Below are positions 31,294 to 40,740 of a stretch of DNA of 64,000 nt, piece after piece. A model generated the notes under the pieces. The model had not been told where the DNA came from, ran no database searches, and worked only from the letters and a program-made list of their open reading frames with translations. Both the position numbers and the translations under genes were made by a program. This DNA is from Arenicellales bacterium (GTDB taxonomy: Bacteria > Pseudomonadota > Gammaproteobacteria > Arenicellales > JAJDZL01). Location of the stretch: the NCBI GenBank assembly GCA_951813075.1, contig OX638343.1:2601999-2665998 (forward strand), written 5' to 3'. The first letter of the stretch is position 1, and every line of letters starts with the position of its first letter.

Positions 31294-32469
31294 ATGTTCT
31301 ACCTGATCTTATTGCTGATTCTAAGCGTCATTGTTTCTGTCATAACGATCTATGTGATCGGTGAGCCGGGATACATATTTTTGCAGTGGAGCGACTGGCA
31401 GGTCGAAACCTCTCTCATTCTTGTTGTCGTGGCGATCTTTGTTGTGGTCATTGTCTTGTATTTGCTATTCGAGCTTATTATCGGCATTTTCGGTATCCCT
31501 GGTCGCATAGGCCGGTCCTACCGAGAATACAAAGACGCAAGAAGTTTGATAAAGACCGGCCAGGGTTTCAAATTTCTTCTTTTGGGGGATTGGGACAGAG
31601 CCGAAAAGTTGTTGAACAGTATGGCGAAGCACCTGCCTGATCCCGAATTCAACTATTTGGCAGCCGCCTACGCAGCCGAAAAGAGCGGCGATTCGAAGAA
31701 AAGAGAGGAGTATCTCGAAAAGGCGAGAGGTGACAATGGAGACAACAAACATGTCGTTGCACTTGTCAATTGCCGGTTTCAGATCGCTCGAGGTGAGCAT
31801 GAGGAATCAATTGAGGAACTGAAAAGACTATGTTCACATCTTCCGAACAATCCTGTCGCATTCAGAATGTTGGCTGAAGTCTATCAGAAGACCGGCGACT
31901 GGGCGGCTTTGGATCAGCTTCGCCCTCACTTGCAGAAATCGAAAGCCTTTAATTCCATTGAACTTCAATCGTTGACTTCGCGAGTGTTGCAAAACCGTTT
32001 ACGATCAGCAGAGACTGCCAGCGATCTGCTTAAAATTTGGAAAGGCCTCTCATCTCGCGATCAAAACATTGCAAAACATGGCGTGTATTACGTTCGCAAA
32101 CTTCTCGAATTTGATCGTCACCAGGAAGCAGAAAAGATAATTCGGAATATACTCGGCCGTAACTGGCATTCCGAACTCGCGTATTTGTATGGATTAGTCG
32201 GCGGTAGCATGAAGAATCGTAATTTATACGACAACGCACTCAAGTGGCTGAATGAGCATCCGGAAGACCCGGAGCTGTTGCTTACAGCTGGAAAACTTGC
32301 AATCCGTAACGAACTCCCAGACAAGGCAGTGGAGTATCTACGTGCCTCAGCCGCCGGCGGTGGCAGAACCGAGGCTGCAGAAGAGCTGGGAAAATTGCTA
32401 CTGAATCAAGGTCGGACCGACGAGGCAGTGGAGGTATATCGCGCAGCCGTATCGGGGGCTGCGGGTTAG
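31294..32469 (+). CDS. hemY: HemY-type TPR membrane protein
   Basis: A 391-residue HemY N-family protein (PF07219). Two hydrophobic segments are at 2-20 and about 40-66, followed by TPR-like helical repeats (for example KTGDWAALDQLRPHLQKSKA, NEHPEDPELLLTAGKLAIR, LLNQGRTDEAVEVYRAAVSG). This gammaproteobacterial HemY is not the Bacillus protoporphyrinogen oxidase of the same name; the role in tetrapyrrole synthesis is inferred from its fixed place after hemX. It begins four bases after the hemX stop and is the last gene of the cluster. Confidence 0.92.
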   Translation: MFYLILLLILSVIVSVITIYVIGEPGYIFLQWSDWQVETSLILVVVAIFVVVIVLYLLFELIIGIFGIPGRIGRSYREYKDARSLIKTGQGFKFLLLGDWDRAEKLLNSMAKHLPDPEFNYLAAAYAAEKSGDSKKREEYLEKARGDNGDNKHVVALVNCRFQIARGEHEESIEELKRLCSHLPNNPVAFRMLAEVYQKTGDWAALDQLRPHLQKSKAFNSIELQSLTSRVLQNRLRSAETASDLLKIWKGLSSRDQNIAKHGVYYVRKLLEFDRHQEAEKIIRNILGRNWHSELAYLYGLVGGSMKNRNLYDNALKWLNEHPEDPELLLTAGKLAIRNELPDKAVEYLRASAAGGGRTEAAEELGKLLLNQGRTDEAVEVYRAAVSGAAG

Positions 32470-32482
32470 CGCCGATATTGGT

Positions 32483-33526
32483 TCAGTTTTCCGATACTAC
32501 TGGATAAAGTGTATCGGTGGAAAACTCGAACGAATCGTAATACAGATGATTTGCATCAAGCCCGTAGTTTGGAAATGTTTCGCGAATGACATCAATCATG
32601 GGCGGCGGTCCGCTGGCGTAGACATCAAATTGAGCCAAGTCAGGATAATGGCGAAGTACCGATTCGTGTACCCATCCCGTCTCACCCTCCCAATTATCCT
32701 CCTCAAGAGGCTCTGACAATACCGCAGTGAATTTGAAGGTTGATGGGTGCTGATCAGCCCACGCCAGTGCGGTTTCGTGCTTGTACAAATCGCGATGCGC
32801 ACGCACACCCCAAAAAAGATGTATTGGACGACTGACACCATTGCGCATGGCGTCCTCAATCATCGCATTCAGTGGTGCGAATCCGGTACCGCCCGCGATA
32901 AGGATATTCGGACGACCGGAGTCCCTTCGCAAAAAAAATGTGCCAAGCGGTCCTTCGAATCGAAGTATGTCGCGTGACTTCATTGACTGGAATATATGAG
33001 TGGTGAATCGTCCATTCGGGACATGACGAACATGCAAGGTCAGTGTTTCACCATTTGGCGGGTTGGCGATGGAGAAACCGCGTCGCCGATCATCACGCAT
33101 CATCATGTCGATGTATTGGCCCGGAATGTAGTTGAATTCGATCTCGCTGGGCAACTGCAGTTTCAGTTCCATGACGTCATGTGCAAGCAAGTTCAATGCC
33201 TGAACCCGACATGGCAATTTCTGGATATTGATATTTGAAAGCGTTGAGATCTCTTCGGCCCGAATCTCAAGATTTTCCAGTGGATGGGCGCGGCACAGCA
33301 AAATGGCACCAGATTCCAGCTCTTCGTCCGTCATGGCAGATTTATCATACGGGTCGTATGTGACCTTGCCCGAGACCAAGGACGACTTGCATGCCGCGCA
33401 TGTTCCATTTCGACAGCTGTAGGGAACTGCAGCGCCCTGGCGCAAAATTGCGTCAAGGATTGTTTCATCAGAACGAACGGCGTAGTCTCGCCCCGAAGAC
33501 AGATTTCTGACTTGAATTTCGGACAT
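32483..33526 (-). CDS. 2Fe-2S ferredoxin/FAD/NAD flavoreductase (CDP-6-deoxyglucoseen reductase-like)
   Basis: A 347-residue electron-transfer reductase. The N-terminal plant-type 2Fe-2S domain has ligands Cys38, Cys43, Cys46 (CRNGTCAACKSSL) and Cys78 (LLCRA). The FAD domain follows with RRGFSIANPP, then the NAD(P) domain with IAGGTGFAPLNAMIEDA and a late YASGPPPMIDVIRE. The arrangement is that of oxygenase reductases and of AscD/E3-like CDP-6-deoxy-delta-3,4-glucoseen reductases; a stand-alone copy like this is common in proteobacteria and its partner is not known. No oxygenase is in the window. It diverges from mutM with 68 bases between the starts. Confidence 0.88.
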   Translation of the reverse strand: MSEIQVRNLSSGRDYAVRSDETILDAILRQGAAVPYSCRNGTCAACKSSLVSGKVTYDPYDKSAMTDEELESGAILLCRAHPLENLEIRAEEISTLSNINIQKLPCRVQALNLLAHDVMELKLQLPSEIEFNYIPGQYIDMMMRDDRRRGFSIANPPNGETLTLHVRHVPNGRFTTHIFQSMKSRDILRFEGPLGTFFLRRDSGRPNILIAGGTGFAPLNAMIEDAMRNGVSRPIHLFWGVRAHRDLYKHETALAWADQHPSTFKFTAVLSEPLEEDNWEGETGWVHESVLRHYPDLAQFDVYASGPPPMIDVIRETFPNYGLDANHLYYDSFEFSTDTLYPVVSEN

Positions 33527-33594
33527 GAAATCTCCCGCTTTGTGAGAAAATGCCTTTCAGATACAGGAAAATAAATCGAACTACATTTTAAATC

Positions 33595-34410
33595 ATGCCT
33601 GAACTCCCTGAAGTGGAAACAACGGTTCGCGGCATCTCGCCCTATTTGGTTGGCAACACAATCACAAACCTTGTTGTGCGTGAACCCAGACTGCGCTGGC
33701 CGATACCTGAATCACTCGTCGACCACATTGTTGGCAGGCAAGTGACGAATATCATTCGCCGCGCGAAATACATCCTGATAGAGTTTGAGTCAGGTCATCT
33801 GCTAATACATCTTGGTATGTCCGGAAGTCTGAGACTCACATCCATTGGTGAAAGTTCCAAATTCCATGATCATGTCGACTTTGAAATTGGCACCGAAAGG
33901 TTGCTGCGCTTTCACGATCCACGGCGGTTTGGATGTGTTTTGTGGATTGATGGTGATCCTGCTGAATTTCGTCTGTTGAAAAATCTCGGTCCGGAGCCGC
34001 TGACTGATGATTTCAACGCGAATTATCTTTACAAAATGTCACGAAACCGCAAGACAGCGGTGAAGAACCTGATTATGGACAGCCGCGTTGTAGTCGGTGT
34101 CGGTAATATCTATGCTTCAGAAGCATTGTTCCGAGCCGGTATCCGGCCGGGAACACGCGCCAGTCGGATCTCCACACCGAAATATCATCGTTTGGTTTCA
34201 GCAATCAAAGATACGCTGAACGCTGCAATCACTTCAGGTGGAACCACACTGAGAGATTTCGTCAATGGTTATGGAATGCCCGGCTATTTCAGTCAGGAAC
34301 TATTGGTCTATGAACGGGCGGGTAAAGCCTGCAGGGTTTGTCAGAACTCAATCAGCAAAAGAGTGATCGGACAACGGTCGACATATTACTGCCGCACGTG
34401 TCAGAAGTGA
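33595..34410 (+). CDS. mutM: Formamidopyrimidine-DNA glycosylase
   Basis: Base-excision repair enzyme that removes 8-oxoguanine and FaPy and nicks the strand. The protein is 271 residues. The N-terminus is the invariant PELPEVETT with catalytic Pro2 and Glu3, followed by the Lys region LLIHLGMSGSLR and the helix-two-turn-helix at KNLIMDSRVVVGVGNIYASE. A C-terminal zinc finger, CRVC...CRTC, ends the protein. It converges on the ferredoxin gene, one base apart. Confidence 0.97.
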   Translation: MPELPEVETTVRGISPYLVGNTITNLVVREPRLRWPIPESLVDHIVGRQVTNIIRRAKYILIEFESGHLLIHLGMSGSLRLTSIGESSKFHDHVDFEIGTERLLRFHDPRRFGCVLWIDGDPAEFRLLKNLGPEPLTDDFNANYLYKMSRNRKTAVKNLIMDSRVVVGVGNIYASEALFRAGIRPGTRASRISTPKYHRLVSAIKDTLNAAITSGGTTLRDFVNGYGMPGYFSQELLVYERAGKACRVCQNSISKRVIGQRSTYYCRTCQK

Positions 34411-34411
34411 G

Positions 34412-34699
<288 letters not shown>

Positions 34700-34872
34700 T
34701 CAGACTTTGAGGGTTTGCTAATGGTATTCTGTTTGTGCCGATGTTCGCCCGACGATAGCGGCGAGGCGCTCTGAGCATTTTGACATGTGCATAGCACTCA
34801 TTTCAACATCGTCTGACTTGTACAATATTTTACGAGAATTTTCCACGCCACAGATTCCAGAGAACTCACCAG

Positions 34873-35664
34873 ATGATGAACGATTATCTCATTGATATGC
34901 ACAACGTAACGGTCTATCGTGGTAACTCGAAGATTCTTAGTGATTTTTCGTTGCAGCTTCCTCGTGACCGGAGTATCGCGATACTGGGTCCCAACGGGGC
35001 AGGAAAATCCACCTTGCTGAAGATGCTGATGCGCGAACTTTATCCGATGCGCAATGAAGATTCATGGGTTCGTATTCTCGGCAAGGATACTTGGAATGTG
35101 TGGGAACTGAGACGAAATCTCGGGTTTATCTCACAGGATCTGCAGAATCGTTATCTGGGTTATGTGACGGGAATCGAAGTTGTGATGTCGGGATTTCATT
35201 CAAGTGTGGGCCTATATGACCATCAGCAGTTTGAATCCTCATGGGCGAATCTTGCGACTCGCATTATGACAGATTTGGGAATAGAGCATCTGCGCGATGA
35301 CGAATACTCGCGCATGTCAACAGGGGAACAGCGAAAGTTTCTTTTGGCCAGGGCATTGGTGAGCGAGCCGAGCACGCTTGTTCTGGATGAACCGACAAGC
35401 GGACTCGACCTGAACGCAACCTTCCACTATCTGCGGATCATCAGAAAACTGATAGAAGGCGGAAAGCAACTTGTGCTGGTCACACACCACATCCACGAGA
35501 TTCCGCCGGAAGTGTCTCTTGTGGTGTTGCTGAAAAACGGTCGAATAATCGGTTATGGCGATAAACAGGAACTGTTGACCGACGAGAGACTGAGTGATCT
35601 TTATGAAACTGCCGTGAACGTAGTGTCGTCCAATGGTTACTATCAGGTCTTGCCGGGTGCATGA
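34873..35664 (+). CDS. ABC transporter-type ATP-binding protein
   Basis: A single ATPase domain of 263 residues: Walker A GPNGAGKST at about 39-47, Q-loop FISQDLQNRYLG, signature SRMSTGEQRKFLLARAL, Walker B and D-loop LVLDEPTSGLDLN, and switch His in LVTHHIHEIPPEV. No permease or binding protein is next to it, so its partner is encoded elsewhere or it acts alone. The sequence resembles the iron- or molybdate-type and ModF-like ATPases. The start is ATG 34873 or the next codon, also ATG. Confidence 0.85.
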   Translation: MMNDYLIDMHNVTVYRGNSKILSDFSLQLPRDRSIAILGPNGAGKSTLLKMLMRELYPMRNEDSWVRILGKDTWNVWELRRNLGFISQDLQNRYLGYVTGIEVVMSGFHSSVGLYDHQQFESSWANLATRIMTDLGIEHLRDDEYSRMSTGEQRKFLLARALVSEPSTLVLDEPTSGLDLNATFHYLRIIRKLIEGGKQLVLVTHHIHEIPPEVSLVVLLKNGRIIGYGDKQELLTDERLSDLYETAVNVVSSNGYYQVLPGA

Positions 35665-35719
35665 TTCGATGCACATCAAATTGCAGTTTGCCCTGTGAAT
35701 CCTCCTCACAAATTGCGTT

Positions 35720-35725
35720 TATAAT
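35720..35725 (+). promoter_or_regulatory. Possible -10 box upstream of the ferredoxin-NADP reductase gene
   Basis: A perfect TATAAT within GTTTATAATTTG lies about 108 bases before ATG 35834. No good -35 box is 16-18 bases upstream, so this is a weak call. Confidence 0.25.
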
Positions 35726-35833
35726 TTGCAGGTAGCCGATGCACTTGAGATTCGCTCTTGAGGTATTGGCGAATTTTCATGAAATCACGGACTGCTTTGC
35801 TTCGTCCGAAGTCTCGAACAAATTGGCAAATTA

Positions 35834-36877
35834 ATGAAAATCAATACTGAAACCGTAATTGTAGGAGCTGGCCCTTGCGGCTTGTTTCAGATTTTTGAGC
35901 TTGGATTGCTTGGAATCAAATGTCATATCGTCGACTCTCTGCCAATGGCAGGAGGTCAATGTTCAACACTATATGCGGACAAACCGATATACGACATACC
36001 CGGCTATCCGATCGTAGGTGGACAGGAACTGGTTGATCTGCTCGAACAGCAGGCATCACCTTTTGACCCGGGATACGTACTCGGCGAACAAGTTACACGT
36101 GTGCATAAGCGCGAAGATGGAAGATTTGATGTTACTACGTCATCAGGTACCGAATTCGATACAGGTTCGATTGTCATTGCAGGTGGCCTTGGCGCGTTCG
36201 ACGCTCGTCCTTTGCGTACACCAGGTGCTGCACAGTACGCTGGTCAGAATCTTAACTATCACGTTGAGGACAAGGAAAAATACCGTGGCAAGAGGGTGGC
36301 GATTCTAGGCGGCGGAGATTCGGCACTGGACTGGGTATTGGAACTTCATGGCATAGCCGAGAGCGTTGTATTGGTTCATCGTCGAGAAGATTTTCGTGCA
36401 CAACCGGCTTCGGTTACGAAAATGAAACAACTAGCTGCAAGCGACGCAGAAAGCATGACCTATCACATTGCCCGCATTGAAAGAATACTTGAACAGAATG
36501 AGAAGCTTTCAGGGATTCGGATCATTACCTTCAGCGACGATCCACAAACAATTGATATTGAATTTGACGAGTTGCTTGTCTTTTATGGTCTTTCTCCAAA
36601 TCTAGGTCCGATCGCCGAGTGGGGACTGCAGTTGCATCGCAAGACAATTACAGTGGATACAGAAAACAGTCAGACCAACGTAGCGGGCATATTTGCGATT
36701 GGAGACATCGTCTCTTATCCAGGTAAAAAGAAATTGATACTGTGCGGATTCCACGAAGCAGCTATGGCTGCTTTCGGAGTGCAGCACTATCTATATCCGG
36801 AGATCAAACAGCGAGTGCAATTCACAACAACCAGTCCCATCATGCATGAACGATTGAAGGTTGACGGCTCACTGTGA
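35834..36877 (+). CDS. Ferredoxin--NADP+ reductase, thioredoxin-reductase-like type
   Basis: A 347-residue flavoenzyme of the TrxR-like FNR type (YumC class), which moves electrons between NADPH and ferredoxin or flavodoxin. FAD motif VGAGPCGLFQIFELG is near 10-24, then PIYDIPGYPIVGGQELV, the NADPH motif ILGGGDSALDWVLEL near 157, VVLVHRREDFRAQP, and the second FAD motif AGIFAIGDIVSYPGK near 285. The CxxC of thioredoxin reductase is absent, which supports the FNR assignment. It is the last intact gene before the transposon-rich zone. Confidence 0.92.
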   Translation: MKINTETVIVGAGPCGLFQIFELGLLGIKCHIVDSLPMAGGQCSTLYADKPIYDIPGYPIVGGQELVDLLEQQASPFDPGYVLGEQVTRVHKREDGRFDVTTSSGTEFDTGSIVIAGGLGAFDARPLRTPGAAQYAGQNLNYHVEDKEKYRGKRVAILGGGDSALDWVLELHGIAESVVLVHRREDFRAQPASVTKMKQLAASDAESMTYHIARIERILEQNEKLSGIRIITFSDDPQTIDIEFDELLVFYGLSPNLGPIAEWGLQLHRKTITVDTENSQTNVAGIFAIGDIVSYPGKKKLILCGFHEAAMAAFGVQHYLYPEIKQRVQFTTTSPIMHERLKVDGSL

Positions 36878-37167
36878 TGCGCATCGGATGTTTGACGAAT
36901 AGACGATTGCAAGTAATTCATGGAGTTTGCATTGGTGATTCCCTGCTTTCTATATCCCTGAAAGGTGTTGCGAGCACCAAGTTGGGCAATCACATCGGAG
37001 AACGGCAAAGTACTGCTTGGTTCTTAAATCATCGGATCAGGGCAGGCCTGGGCGAATAACGTCCAACAAAACGAGTTTATATCACTCAAGCCTTTCGGGC
37101 AGCCTTTTGAAGCTGTCTGAATCCGCGATTGAATTCACTGTGGTACTCCAGCATCGTACAAGCGACA

Positions 37168-37575
37168 TTACAACAGACGATCGCCGACCGCGCGCAATGC
37201 TCGGGCATGTCGGTATCCACGCGCCCGCAGTGGTGTTGTATTTGGCTTGGCTGATTTCGTCGTGTTGCACTTCACACTGATCATCTTCGACAGGCGCTGT
37301 GCATAGATGCCACTCTTATCGGCGCTCGTCAGATAAATTGCGGCGAACCACTTCGACAGTGGTACCTTGCTCTGGTCAAATATAGTACCAGCGGTCGGCG
37401 ATACCTGACGGACGCACCCTTTGCAATCACGCAAATGGCGGTATTTGATCTTACACACCTGATCGTGGTCACATTACGGACAAATGAGCCTGTCAGCACA
37501 GTGTTGGCGTGCCAGCGCCTTCTTGTGTTGGTTGTCTGTGGCGTAACGTCTGCACCAGTCCAAGTAGTTGGTAGA
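37168..37575 (-). pseudogene. IS1595/ISXO2-type transposase, N-terminal remnant
   Basis: Read on the minus strand from about 37575, the frame gives a zinc-ribbon transposase start (YLDWCRRYATDNQHKKALARQ, CADRLICP). An in-frame TAA falls inside the first Cys pair, then the frame continues CDHDQVCKIKYRHLRDCKGC and GTIFDQSKVPLSKWFAAIYL, typical of IS1595-group transposases. Similarity fades after AQRLSKMI, and the DDE core is gone. So the copy is dead through a stop and a 3' deletion. Another piece of the same family lies just upstream at 37669-37930. Confidence 0.75.
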
Positions 37576-37668
37576 TCGTTATTCTATGAGCAATATTCTT
37601 ATATATATCAATTATTTAGATAATCATTTTACACTATAAGTCTCTCTACACGTTTCAGTCGAAATGAT

Positions 37669-37930
37669 TTACAAAGCGACAGGCGCGTGATGATCGGCGG
37701 CATTCAGCGGCCGATGAGCGAATTGGCTTTCCCAATCACGACGATTGAACTGATAGACGAACTCGTAGACATACTCATACAGGTAACTAGCGCTGACGCC
37801 GTGAAGTGTGCCCAGCAGGAAGCGTTTCCGCTTGGCGTTAACGATGTGCACCGTGGGCAACCATGCCGATTGCGGCACGCCAGCGCATGGGCCGGGTGGG
37901 TCAATTCTAGATTGAAATCAACACGGGAAA
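37669..37930 (-). pseudogene. IS1595-type transposase, C-terminal remnant
   Basis: The minus-strand frame contains KRKRFLLGTLHGVSASYL and VYEFVYQFNRRDWESQF, the conserved C-terminus of IS1595-group transposases, and ends in a stop at 37669. The catalytic core is missing. Because this tail lies upstream of the N-terminal remnant on the same strand, the two cannot be parts of one simply truncated gene; they are either two copies or a rearranged one. Confidence 0.7.
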
Positions 37931-38061
37931 AAGCCGATTCGTTCGCCCCGCAAAACCACTATCAGGCTCATTTGATGGTGGAAAACGAACCGGTTCCGAA
38001 CAATTGAACATGTAGGTTTTTCGCTGAAAAAGGGCGCATCGAAGATCTCTCGATTCAACTG

Positions 38062-38086
38062 TGTTGCATTATTGCAACAAATTTTT
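38062..38086 (+). terminator. Hairpin with T-run upstream of the porin
   Basis: TGTTGCA and TGCAACA form a perfect 7-bp stem with a TTAT loop (38062-38079), followed by AATTTTT. It looks like a weak rho-independent terminator on the plus strand, or an operator or leader element of the porin, whose start is 142 bases downstream. Otherwise the 290 bases between the IS1595 tail and the porin show no gene. Confidence 0.4.
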
Positions 38087-38220
38087 CATGTTTTCTTCGA
38101 AACTGTATGAATTGAGCAAGTAACGTTTCCAATTTGGGGAGCAATAGATCAAAATTGTCGATCATGAAAATCTATTATTGCGTTATTGCACAAATTAAAA
38201 TTCCCGGTACTTATTTGGTT

Positions 38221-39195
38221 ATGAAAATACTCATTGCTTTATTGGCTATTGCAGGAGCACTGAGTGTTCCCTCCGTTGTCTTTGCAGAAGCAAACTGGTA
38301 TGGGTCGCTGCGCGCCGGAGTTGAATCGTCGAATGGCAACATTGCCGTCAAGGACGGTGAGTCGTACTGGGGCATACAGGGTTCGACTGACGCCGGTGAA
38401 AGTCTCGCAGCCGTGTATCAGTTCGAACAAAACATCAACATAGAAGATGCGGGGCAGCCAGGCGGACGACTTTCCTATGTTGGACTGTCGGGTGCATTTG
38501 GCTCATTGACCGTAGGTCGGATCTGGAGTGCAAGCTACAATACAGTTGGAGTGATTACCGACAATTCCTATCATTACGGTGATTCACAGACTTCCTATCG
38601 GCATGGTCATGCGATTTCTTATGCATTTTCCAACGATTTGATGACTTTACAAATCGACGCAATTAGTAGCGATGACAGTCCAGATGAAGAAAATGACGAA
38701 GAAAACAGGAGATATAACTATAAGAATGACGAAAACAACGAGAGATACGACTTTGAAAGAGTCGAATTTGGCCTGAGTCTCAATGTCGGTGACATCGGAA
38801 AAGTTGCAGTTGCGCGCATCGACAATAAGCACAAGCGAAAATTAACTCATATCGTCGCTACAATAGACAAGCAAGATACGATTGCAGCAGAAGTTTCTGT
38901 AAGTGATCTTAGAGTTTATGTTGGCGTTCAAAAACATCATCGGGCATCTCGTAGCAATGTGCTACATGGTATTGCTGATTGGAAAACAAAATACTTTGGT
39001 TTTGCAGGCGGCTTAGGTGATACCGGCATCGATTATGTGTTTCAGTGGAGAGACACAGAGAGGAATTCCCACAAGCCTTGGATTTTGGGTTTGAGCAAAA
39101 GCCTTGGTGAAGATGTAAGCATCAATCTTGAGCATGCAAACAATGATGGCGACTCAGCCAATGCAACAAGGGTGACTTTGCGAATCGATTTCTAG
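38221..39195 (+). CDS. Gram-negative outer-membrane porin
   Basis: A 324-residue porin of the OmpC/neisserial-type superfamily. The frame is open upstream to 38134, but ATG 38221 gives a clean signal peptide (KILIALLAIAGALSVPSVVFA, cut before EANWYGSLRAG), so I chose it. Typical porin strands follow: YWGIQGSTDAGESLAAVYQFE, GGRLSYVGLSGAFGSLTVGR, and the chain ends in VTLRIDF with the C-terminal Phe needed for BAM insertion. Near residue 155-180 is a highly charged Asp/Glu/Asn-rich loop made of a duplicated 11-residue unit. It stands intact among IS remnants. Confidence 0.9.
   Translation: MKILIALLAIAGALSVPSVVFAEANWYGSLRAGVESSNGNIAVKDGESYWGIQGSTDAGESLAAVYQFEQNINIEDAGQPGGRLSYVGLSGAFGSLTVGRIWSASYNTVGVITDNSYHYGDSQTSYRHGHAISYAFSNDLMTLQIDAISSDDSPDEENDEENRRYNYKNDENNERYDFERVEFGLSLNVGDIGKVAVARIDNKHKRKLTHIVATIDKQDTIAAEVSVSDLRVYVGVQKHHRASRSNVLHGIADWKTKYFGFAGGLGDTGIDYVFQWRDTERNSHKPWILGLSKSLGEDVSINLEHANNDGDSANATRVTLRIDF
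38692..38757 (+). repeat. Diverged 33-bp tandem duplication inside the porin gene
   Basis: Two adjacent 33-bp units (38692-38724 and 38725-38757) encode NDEENRRYNYK and NDENNERYDFE. They lie in a predicted surface loop and keep the frame. Confidence 0.7.
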
Positions 39196-39298
39196 TTGAC
39201 TTGAAAATTACGTACGAATGATTTTCTAGAAGCTGAACAGGTTGCAGCAGCACCTCGTTTTATTATGGGTATTATCCATTTAAGTTGACATGACAAAA

Positions 39299-39830
39299 TC
39301 AATCCAATTTATTGGATATATTCAAAAATTTTTGCTTTCGAGATTTCTGTTTGGGCCTCGGCTTCACGCCCATAAGAATTAAATCGACTTCATCTATCTC
39401 AAATTCAGACATCGGTAGCACTTCGGGCGAAGGCACAGGCTTTCGATGGAGTTTCGCCATTTCAATTCGCTTTTTGACGCTTCGCAGTCGTTGCAATCGA
39501 TCATCCGGACCATCAACTAACTCTTCATACCTTAATCGCTTGCCAAACAAGGCGCGAATCGTGCTGTCGACCTGATTCATTGTGTTCCATTGGCGAACAT
39601 TCTGCCTGACACTGCATTCATCTACATACTTGTTCAAGTGCTTTGGGCTCATTTTGTGGCAGACGCCATAGCAGCCGCGCTTCAGGCATGATCGAAATGA
39701 TTCTGCTCCGTTGATATGTGCCCGATCTTATACATACTCGCCTGGAGAATGCTTCACAGGTTCGTACGTGTAAGCTCGTTGTTCAATACCCTGGTATGCT
39801 GTGGCGTCTCTGTATAGACGGATTTTCATG
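39299..39830 (-). pseudogene. ISXO2/IS1595-type transposase, C-terminal remnant
   Basis: Minus-strand translation from about 39830 gives YEPVKHSPGEYV, an in-frame TAA, then INGAESFRSCLKRGCYGV and HKMSPKHLNKYVDECSVRQN, the canonical C-terminal third of ISXO2-like transposases. KRLRYEELV follows, then a Lys-rich tail (LHRKPVPSPEVLP) that is not part of the family and ends at 39299. The N-terminal zinc ribbon and most of the DDE domain are missing. The tail may come from an adjacent unrelated frame. Confidence 0.72.
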
Positions 39831-40637
39831 AGCTAATTTTACGTCGATCTGGCGTTAACTCATTGTTATTAATTCATTATTCATCAGAAATGGGACATTC
39901 TGCACTGCATGAATGTTTACATGTAATTGCCAGCCGCCACCATGTCCCTACGCATCGATGTCATACCCAACCGCAACAGCACACCGCAAATCCTGCTGAG
40001 AAAATCCTGGCGTGAAGAAAAACGCGTCCGCCACAAGAATGTCCTCAACCTGACCAATGTTCCAGCCTTTGTCACCGATGCGATACGCGCCGTTCTCAAA
40101 GGCGGCATCGTGCTCTCCAGCATTCATGAGGCCTTCACCATCGAACGCTCACTGCCCCACGGGCATGTGGCGGCAGCCCTGCATGTCGCACGAAGCGTCG
40201 GTCTGCCGCGCATCCTTTGGCGGCAAAAAAACCGTCTCGCCGACCTGGCACTGGCAGGCGTCATCTCAAGGCTGATCAACCCGGCATCCAAACTCGCCAC
40301 CGCCGGTCACCTGTGTGCCGAATCCGCCACCACCTCGCTCGGCGTTCAACTCGACCTCGGTCAGGTCAGCGGCAACGAGATGCTGGCGCTGCGTCAGCGC
40401 CACATCGAGAGCGCACTCGCCAACCGTCATCTTGACCACGGCACACTGATCCTCTACGATGTCTCGTCCAGTTACGTCGAGGGTCGTTGCTATGCTCTGG
40501 CTGATTTCGGTTACAACCGGGACCGCAAGCGCGGCAAGCGTCAGATCGTCTACGGTCTGCTGTGCAACCGCCACGGCTGTCCGATTGCGATCGAGGTGTT
40601 CAAGGGCAACAGCGCCGATCCGCTCACGCTCGCCAGT

Positions 40638-40690
40638 TGTCAGTTACGTTTGAAACTCCCCAGAAGTTACGTTTGAAATTCCCCACCTGA
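40638..40690 (+). repeat. IS21-like end with two 20-bp direct repeats
   Basis: After the native codons the sequence switches to TGTCAGTTACG. Two 20-bp units, GTTACGTTTGAAACTCCCCA (40643-40662) and the same with one base changed (40666-40685), are spaced 23 bp apart. Short repeated units of this kind, beginning TGTCA and holding CCCCA blocks, are how IS21-family ends look. No istA or istB sequence is present, so only an end is left. Confidence 0.6.
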
Positions 40691-40700
40691 GAAGAGTGAA

Positions 40701-40740
40701 GGTTTGCCTTTCTGCCCGTTAACGGGCAGAAAGGCAAACC
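40701..40740. repeat. Perfect 40-bp palindrome
   Basis: GGTTTGCCTTTCTGCCCG, central TTAA, then CGGGCAGAAAGGCAAACC: the two 18-bp arms are exact reverse complements, so with TTAA all 40 bases are palindromic. There is no spacer and no T-run on either side, which argues against a simple terminator. It occupies the site of the missing transposase core. Confidence 0.9.
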
